Source of the DNA: an uncultured Bacteroidales bacterium
Lineage (GTDB): Bacteria; Bacteroidota; Bacteroidia; Bacteroidales; P3
Direction of reading: 5' to 3'
Length of the DNA: 64,000 nucleotides
Assembly (NCBI GenBank): GCA_905234665.1
Contig: CAJOIV010000023.1
Span: 1 to 64,000 of the forward strand
Below the pieces are notes generated by a model. The model was given only the letters and a program-made list of their open reading frames with translations. It made no database searches and was not told the origin of the DNA. This document shows, piece by piece, positions 58,808 through 64,000 of this stretch. The position numbers and the translations under genes were made by a program. Each line of letters opens with the position of its first letter. Position 1 is the first letter of the stretch.

Positions 58808-61474
58808 ATGAGATACAAGTATTATGGCATAAGTGTTCTCTTGCTGTTGGTGGGACTGCTGCCATGCACGCTGTCGGCGCAGACATCGGCGGGGCGCGAC
58901 TTTTGGGTCATGTTTATCGAGAACAAGAGCGGTCAGAATCAGGACGTGTTGTTCCTGCAAGCATCTGCCGCCTCAGCCTGCACGGTGACGGTGACGCATC
59001 CCGCCACGAACTGGACCGTCTCGAAGAGCCTGGCCTCCTACACGACAGATACGATTATATTGCCTAACAGTATTGCCATACCTAATACGATTGGGGCTGC
59101 CACCAACAACGCTTTCCATGTGACCGCCACAGACGACATCAGTCTCTATGCCTACTATCGCGACCTGGCCAGCGCAGGTGTCACCATGGTTATTCCGACA
59201 CAATATCTCGACACCCAATATATGGCACAGACCTGGCCCGGCGATGCAACCCGATCCAATGTTTCGAGTGCGGAGTTGGGTTTCCTGGCCATACAGGACA
59301 GCACCATCATTACCAGACCTGGAATGACGCAGATAGTCCTCAACGCGGGCCAGTCATTTGTCCTGACTACCCCTGCGCCCCACTCTTTCTCGGGCTTGAT
59401 GGTACACGGCAGCAAGCCCTTCGCCATGTTCCAAGGCAACTCGCTGGCGGGGATACCTGCGGGGTCACCCAGCGGCGACTTAATCTTTGAGCAGGCTATC
59501 CCCACCCGCTACTGGGGTACGGAATACGTCATTGTTTCTAACGGCAACCGGCAGCAAGGTGCCAAAGCGCTGATTACTTCTCTCGAAAACAACTGTCATG
59601 TGACAGGCGATGTGAACCTCACCCTCTCTGCCGGAGGCACCGCCGAAATCGACGTACCCTACAACTGCGTGCGGGTGCTTACCTCGGACAAGCCCATCTG
59701 TGTGGGATACTACCACCTCTCATCCGACTATTACGGTCCTATAGGCGATGCGTCGCAGATGATGCTTCCGCCAATGGACCGCGGGGTGAAAAGGGCCATC
59801 GTCAAGGGCTTCATGACATCGAGGATTTCCTCAACCTACCTCAATATCGTGACACAGGCAGGCAACGCCAACAACATCAGCATGAACGGAAGCAATATCG
59901 GTGGCCAGTTCACCACCAGCGGGGGATACAGCTATGCCCGCATCGGTATCGCCAACCAGGGTGGCAACACCCGCGAGATAGTAAGCACCGGCGCGCCCTT
60001 TGTGGCGTGGGTCTACGGAGTGGGGCAGGTGGAAGACTACTGTTACAGTGTCGGGATGACGTTCAGCCACATCGTCTGCGACACCGTCCCCCTCAGCGAC
60101 ACTGTCTGCCAAGGCCATCCCTACCAGGGAAACGGCTTCGACATCAACGCCACCCAACTGTCCACCCCAGGCACCGACACTTTCTACCACCGGACACAAT
60201 ATGACACCACATGCGTCGTCCACCAATTGGCGCTCACCGTATTGCCAACGGTATACAGGTATCTCACCGACAGTATCTCCGAAGGCGACACCCTCCACTG
60301 GTACGGGCGACCACTCACGCAGCCCGGCACCTACCGGCAGACCTTGACAGCCGCATCGGGATGCGATAGCATCGAGATACTCACCCTTGGATTCCGGACA
60401 GGATGCGACACCATCTCCCTCAGCGACATCGTCTGCCAAGGCCACCCATACCGGGGGAACGGCTTCAACATCGATTCCTCTCGCCTCGACAGGGCAGGCA
60501 CACAGCTATTCTACCGGATGGATTCTTCTTCCAGCAGGTGCATCGTCTTCGCGCTGAGCCTCACCGTGCTGCCCAACGTCAGCCGCGACATCACCGACAG
60601 CATCCTCATCGGCGACACTCTTTACTGGAACAGGATCCCCCTCACGCAGCCGGGCGACTACACCCACACCTTCACCGCCGCCAACGGATGCGACAGCACT
60701 GTGACCCTCCACCTGTACTTCAAGAAACCATTGCTTATTGTCTATCCCACAGAAATCTGTGTCGGAGACACTGTAACACTGACGGCGGTGAATGTCAGCC
60801 ATCCCCAATGGGCATCGAATCCTGAAGACAGTCGATTGGCGACTCAGCAAGGAATGGGTACCCTGCGTGTCATCCCGCAAGTGCCGACAGTCTACTACCT
60901 CCTCGCGGCCGACGGCAGCGTGATTGACTCGGCAATTGTCGATGTGCAGCACCCCTACCCTTGCTGCATCTCATACACCCCGGCTGTCATCAACGAGAGC
61001 AACCCCAGCGTCCACTTAAACAACTGCGACACGCACCCGCACACCTCCCTCTGGTGCTTTGGCGACAACCTCTCGGAGCAAGGGAACAACGTCGTGCATG
61101 AATTCCAGGTAGGCAATGAAGACAGCCTCTGGATCACCCTTACCTCCTGCACCTCCTACGGATGCTGTTCCGACACTACGGTATGGCTCCCCGTAGTCAA
61201 ATCCAGCCCCGTATGGTTCCCGAACATCTTCACCCCCGGGAAAGAGACCAACAACACCTTCGGCCCCAGATATGTCGCCCTCCTGGATTACGAGCTCTGG
61301 ATCTTCAACCGCTGGGGCGAATGCATCTTCCATACCACCGACCCCGAAGAGGCTTGGGACGGGACATACCGCGGACAGATGTGCGAACAGAGCGCCTACA
61401 CCTACCTGTGCCGATATTCCGTCATCAAGAATGAAAAACAGCAGGCATTTGGCGCCGTTACCCTCCTGAAATAA
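58808..61474 (+). CDS. Large surface protein: IgGFc-binding-like N-terminus and type IX (type B) sorting domain
   Basis: 888 residues. Signal peptide (KYYGISVLLLLVGLLPCTLS), then an IgGFc-binding-protein-like region (about 25-410; GRDFWVMFIENKS, GLMVHGSKPFAMFQGNSL, IPTRYWGTEYVIVSNGN). Next come two tandem copies of a 109-residue module starting CDTVPLSDTVCQGHPY and CDTISLSDIVCQGHPY (about 424-640), then a PKD/Ig-like part, and at the C-terminus the gliding-motility-associated (CHU_C, T9SS type B) domain: VWFPNIFTPGKETNNTFGP, LWIFNRWGECIFHT, EAWDGTYRGQ. Likely displayed on the cell surface and possibly adhesive; ligand unknown. Confidence 0.88.
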   Translation: MRYKYYGISVLLLLVGLLPCTLSAQTSAGRDFWVMFIENKSGQNQDVLFLQASAASACTVTVTHPATNWTVSKSLASYTTDTIILPNSIAIPNTIGAATNNAFHVTATDDISLYAYYRDLASAGVTMVIPTQYLDTQYMAQTWPGDATRSNVSSAELGFLAIQDSTIITRPGMTQIVLNAGQSFVLTTPAPHSFSGLMVHGSKPFAMFQGNSLAGIPAGSPSGDLIFEQAIPTRYWGTEYVIVSNGNRQQGAKALITSLENNCHVTGDVNLTLSAGGTAEIDVPYNCVRVLTSDKPICVGYYHLSSDYYGPIGDASQMMLPPMDRGVKRAIVKGFMTSRISSTYLNIVTQAGNANNISMNGSNIGGQFTTSGGYSYARIGIANQGGNTREIVSTGAPFVAWVYGVGQVEDYCYSVGMTFSHIVCDTVPLSDTVCQGHPYQGNGFDINATQLSTPGTDTFYHRTQYDTTCVVHQLALTVLPTVYRYLTDSISEGDTLHWYGRPLTQPGTYRQTLTAASGCDSIEILTLGFRTGCDTISLSDIVCQGHPYRGNGFNIDSSRLDRAGTQLFYRMDSSSSRCIVFALSLTVLPNVSRDITDSILIGDTLYWNRIPLTQPGDYTHTFTAANGCDSTVTLHLYFKKPLLIVYPTEICVGDTVTLTAVNVSHPQWASNPEDSRLATQQGMGTLRVIPQVPTVYYLLAADGSVIDSAIVDVQHPYPCCISYTPAVINESNPSVHLNNCDTHPHTSLWCFGDNLSEQGNNVVHEFQVGNEDSLWITLTSCTSYGCCSDTTVWLPVVKSSPVWFPNIFTPGKETNNTFGPRYVALLDYELWIFNRWGECIFHTTDPEEAWDGTYRGQMCEQSAYTYLCRYSVIKNEKQQAFGAVTLLK
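60077..60730 (+). repeat. Tandem duplication of a 327-base (109-codon) module
   Basis: Copy 1 begins at 60077 and copy 2 at 60404, both with TGCGACACC followed by CAGCGAC and GTCTGCCAAGGCCA. Each encodes CDTxxLSDxVCQGHPYxGNG to CDSxxxLxxxF. Within the T9SS-B protein. Confidence 0.85.
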
Positions 61475-61486
61475 CACAAAAAACTA

Positions 61487-62080
61487 ATGAGAACACTGAT
61501 ATTTGCCACCAACAACAGGCACAAACTGCAAGAGGTCAGCGAGATGTTGAAAGGAATTGTCGACATCCGCTCGCTGGCGGAGATGGGACTTGAAGGCGAT
61601 ATTCCCGAGACCGCCGACACGTTGCAGGGCAATGCCCTGCAGAAAGCACAGTGGGTGTATGACCGCACGGGCATGGACTGCTTTGCCGACGACACGGGTC
61701 TGGAGGTCGAGGCCCTTGGGGGCGCGCCAGGCGTTTATAGCGCGCGTTATGCCGGCGAGCACTGCTCGTTCGACGACAATATCGACAAGCTCCTTGCCGC
61801 CCTGGACGGCGAAATCAACCGCCGTGCCGACTTCCGCACCGTCATCTGCCTGATAGAGAACGGCGAACCCCGTTATTTCGAGGGGCGCGTCGACGGCGTC
61901 ATCCTCACCGAGCGCTACGGCAAGGAGGGATTCGGCTACGACCCCGTCTTCCTGCCCGACCGTTTCGCCGTCAGTTTCGCCGAGATGCCTCTGGAAGTGA
62001 AGAACAGCATCAGTCACCGCGGGCGTGCCGTGCAAGCTCTTGTGGAATACCTATCTGAAAACCAAAAAACTAAAAGATGA
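61487..62080 (+). CDS. rdgB: dITP/XTP pyrophosphatase (RdgB/HAM1)
   Basis: 197 residues. Removes non-canonical purine nucleoside triphosphates from the pool. Motifs: LIFATNNRHKLQEVSEML at the N-terminus (the T/S-x-N-x-x-K signature), CFADDTGLEVEALGGAPGVYSARYAG near residue 64, ICLIENGEPRYFEGRVDG, GFGYDPVFLPD, and SHRGRAVQAL near the end. Complete. The last codons (ENQKTKR) are an A-rich stretch like the short arrays seen at other gene ends. TGA overlaps the next ATG. Confidence 0.95.
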   Translation: MRTLIFATNNRHKLQEVSEMLKGIVDIRSLAEMGLEGDIPETADTLQGNALQKAQWVYDRTGMDCFADDTGLEVEALGGAPGVYSARYAGEHCSFDDNIDKLLAALDGEINRRADFRTVICLIENGEPRYFEGRVDGVILTERYGKEGFGYDPVFLPDRFAVSFAEMPLEVKNSISHRGRAVQALVEYLSENQKTKR

Positions 62081-62898
62081 GCGACAACCCTTTTACCCAT
62101 TATCTCCTCCCCTACAATTACCTCAGCCATATTTTTGAGGGACGGCCCAAACCCACGGTGGGAATCATCCTGGGCAGTGGTCTGGGACGCCTGGGGGACT
62201 CAATCAAGGACCCCTTCGCCATCCCCCTGAAACGTGGTGCCAGCCAGTCGACGATAGGACACAAAGGCAACCTGATTCTGGGGTCGCTCGGCGGGAAGCA
62301 GGTGGCTGCCATGCAGGGGCGGTTCCACTACTACGAAGGCTACTCGATGGATGAGATTGCGCTGCCCATCAGAATAATGAAGATGATAGGCATCAACACA
62401 CTGCTTGTAAGCAATGCGGCTGGTGCCTTGAATCCCGACTATCGTGTGGGCGACCTTATGGTGATCACCGACCATATCAACTTCATGCCCAACCCGCTGA
62501 TAGGTCCCAATGTGAACATGCAAGGACCGCGGTTCCCGGATATGACGGAAGTCTATAGCCGACGGCTGCGCAATTTAGTGGCCCAAGAGGCCGAGGCGAT
62601 GGGTATCGCGCTACGGGAAGGTGTGTACGTGGCCGAGACAGGCCCGAGTTATGAAACGCCAGCAGAATACCGCATGTTCCGGATGCTTGGGGGCGACGCC
62701 ATAGGCATGTCGACCGTTCCGGAGGTTATCGTTGCACACCACTGTGGGATGGAGGTATTCGGCATAAGCGTGATAACCAACCAGTCGAACGACCTTGGAG
62801 AGGACTGCAAGAACGACGAAAACGATGTCGTTGTGCAGGCCGACAAAGCCTCGGAGAAGATGACCGGGTTGTTCACGCGGCTTATAGAGAAATTATGA
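62077..62898 (+). CDS. punA: Purine nucleoside phosphorylase
   Basis: 273 residues, the usual length for trimeric PNP. Cleaves (deoxy)inosine and guanosine to the base and ribose-1-phosphate. Motifs: VGIILGSGLGRLGD near residue 28, MQGRFHYYEGYSM (phosphate site) near 80, LLVSNAAGALNPDYRVGDLM, YVAETGPSYETPAEYRMFRM near 190, GDAIGMSTVPEVIVA and ITNQSNDLGE. The trimeric-type N residue in ITNQSND is present. Starts by ATGA overlap with rdgB, linking purine salvage to nucleotide-pool cleaning. Confidence 0.94.
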   Translation: MSDNPFTHYLLPYNYLSHIFEGRPKPTVGIILGSGLGRLGDSIKDPFAIPLKRGASQSTIGHKGNLILGSLGGKQVAAMQGRFHYYEGYSMDEIALPIRIMKMIGINTLLVSNAAGALNPDYRVGDLMVITDHINFMPNPLIGPNVNMQGPRFPDMTEVYSRRLRNLVAQEAEAMGIALREGVYVAETGPSYETPAEYRMFRMLGGDAIGMSTVPEVIVAHHCGMEVFGISVITNQSNDLGEDCKNDENDVVVQADKASEKMTGLFTRLIEKL

Positions 62899-63473
62899 AG
62901 TACATAGAGGTATACCCGTCGCAGATCTCGCAGGCCATGTCGGAGAGAAGCTCGTACATCCTGGTTCTCACGGCAGGAGGGGAAGATAGTCCCTACGCGG
63001 GACGCGAGGTTCCCATCCTCATCGGCGAGAACGAGGCGCAGGCGATTATCATGGCGGTGGAGGGGAAGCAGGCCAAACGGCCGCTGACGCACGACCTGCT
63101 CTCGAACATCATGGAATCGTACCTGCTGGAGCTGAAGCGTGTGACGATAGACCGTTTCGAGGAGGGAATATTCTATTCCACCCTGCATATCAGTGACGGA
63201 TTCAGCGAGAAGCAGATAGACAGCCGGACAAGCGACGCGGTGGTGCTGGCCCTGTTGCAGAGGGCCGGGATAGAAATGATTGATTCGGTCTTCGAGGAGA
63301 CTTGTATGGAGGCGGGCGCGCTCTTCAACAACCTGCCGCAGAACAAGATTGACGGCACAGGAAAGAGTGTCGAGGCGCTTGAAGCCCTCCTGCGGGAATG
63401 TGAAGAGAATGAGGATTATGAACGTGCGCAGGAGATTATGGACCAGATAAGGGCACTCAAGGGCGATGGTTAA
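62895..63473 (+). CDS. Bifunctional-nuclease (BFN, DUF151) domain protein with UVR-like tail
   Basis: 192 residues, starting by overlap with punA. Residues 1-135 are the BFN domain (YILVLTAGGEDS, EVPILIGENEAQAIIMAVEG, RPLTHDLLSNIMESY, FYSTLHISDG, DSRTSDAVVLALLQRAGI). Relatives in Mycobacterium and in plants have been reported to have nuclease activity. The C-terminus ends in a UvrB/C-like motif (LLRECEENEDYERAQEIMDQ), which usually mediates protein-protein contacts. Common in Bacteroidota, with unclear cellular role. Its last 8 bases overlap the HAD gene. Confidence 0.9.
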   Translation: MKYIEVYPSQISQAMSERSSYILVLTAGGEDSPYAGREVPILIGENEAQAIIMAVEGKQAKRPLTHDLLSNIMESYLLELKRVTIDRFEEGIFYSTLHISDGFSEKQIDSRTSDAVVLALLQRAGIEMIDSVFEETCMEAGALFNNLPQNKIDGTGKSVEALEALLRECEENEDYERAQEIMDQIRALKGDG

Positions 63474-64000
63474 GGCTGCGTTTTTCGATATTGACGGGAC
63501 CCTTCTGAGTTTCCGCACCCACAAAGTGTCGGCTGGCACGGTGGAGGCCTTCGAGGCGTTGCACCGCCAAGGCATCCGCACCTTCATATCTTCCGGGCGC
63601 CCCAAGGTGCTTATTCCCGAGATGCCCCTCGCCTTCGACGGGTACGTGACAATGAACGGAGGCTATTGTTTCAGTGGCGACAAGGTGCTGCTCCGCAACC
63701 CTATCCCGCAGGAGGAGACAGACCGCTGGTTACGGTACGCCATGGACAAAGGGTTGTGTACCATGATATTCACCGAGGACGCGATGTACATCAACCGGCT
63801 TGACGACCCCGTGGCGAATGCCATCCGCGACCAGCTGGAGTTCACGATGCCGCCACAACTCGACACAACGCTGATGCTGGGTCGCGAGACATATCAGATT
63901 ATCACCGTCATGCCCGCAGAGAAAGACGCCGAGGTGGCCGTCATGCTTCCCCATTGTCGGCTGCCGCGCTGGCATCCGGAGTTCAGCGACCTTGTCAATC
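63466..64000 (+). CDS. HAD-family hydrolase, Cof-type (partial, runs off the right edge)
   Basis: At least 178 residues from ATG 63466; the C-terminus is outside the window. HAD motif I is FFDIDGTLLSF near residue 8 (nucleophile Asp9, Asp11), motif II is FISSGRPKVLIPEM near 41, and the cap domain begins with MNGGYCFSGDKVLL. Cof-type enzymes are cytoplasmic phosphatases of sugar or nucleotide phosphates; the substrate is unknown. It overlaps the previous gene, so it is the fourth gene of the rdgB operon. Confidence 0.9.
   Translation, partial: MVKAAFFDIDGTLLSFRTHKVSAGTVEAFEALHRQGIRTFISSGRPKVLIPEMPLAFDGYVTMNGGYCFSGDKVLLRNPIPQEETDRWLRYAMDKGLCTMIFTEDAMYINRLDDPVANAIRDQLEFTMPPQLDTTLMLGRETYQIITVMPAEKDAEVAVMLPHCRLPRWHPEFSDLVN

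Overview
The window looks like a chromosomal segment of a GC-rich member of the order Bacteroidales (phylum Bacteroidota). The evidence is the -7 promoter element TAnnTTTG(CA) found upstream of most transcription units, the near absence of Shine-Dalgarno sequences, two proteins with type IX secretion sorting domains (one type A, one type B), a compact SRP RNA, a membrane pyrophosphatase, and a fused NAD-binding/glutamate synthase-like flavoprotein. I cannot resolve the genus. No tRNA, rRNA, CRISPR array or intact insertion sequence was seen.

Layout. 1-2336: two exported proteins of unknown role on the minus strand. 2472-10370: a plus-strand surface-glycan operon (membrane protein, IspD-fold cytidylyltransferase, SDR/TagD-type fusion, CDP-glycerol glycerophosphotransferase-like protein, three glycosyltransferases, UDP-galactopyranose mutase) closed by a strong hairpin; its middle (about 3784-8098) looks AT-richer and may be acquired. 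10370-16808: minus-strand YfhO-like membrane protein, PgpH-like HD phosphodiesterase, a small unknown protein and a radical SAM protein. 16909-24709: pepD, a three-gene AT-richer cassette (DUF3696-like ATPase, TOPRIM-like protein, DUF262 protein) that resembles a phage-defence system, then an ADP-forming acyl-CoA synthetase and an outer-membrane barrel protein. 24802-37148: mostly housekeeping genes (TPR protein, topA, GT2 fusion, barrel protein, coaD, recG, GNAT, mltG, SRP RNA, ZIP transporter, prfB). 37200-51478: barrel protein, tig, an unknown/sigma-like divergent pair, TonB-C-like protein, hppA, argS, acyl-ACP thioesterase, TPR protein, gyrA. 51479-64000: a repeat-rich spacer, T9SS-A protein, clpC, NfnAB-like fusion, a large T9SS-B protein with an IgGFc-binding-like N-terminus, and an rdgB-punA-BFN-HAD operon that leaves the window.

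Two things stand out. The first is the ATPase/TOPRIM/DUF262 cassette at 18373-21951, which sits inside a housekeeping transcription unit with no promoter of its own. The second is a set of modular micro-repeats: 7- and 8-base tandem arrays and a hairpin element (CTCCCCTAAGTTAGGGGAG), often joined through a shared GCGGCAGC core. They occupy intergenic gaps, supply stop codons and C-termini to some genes, and are read through in frame inside two proteins.

All functional calls come from reading translated sequence and recognising motifs; no database search was possible.
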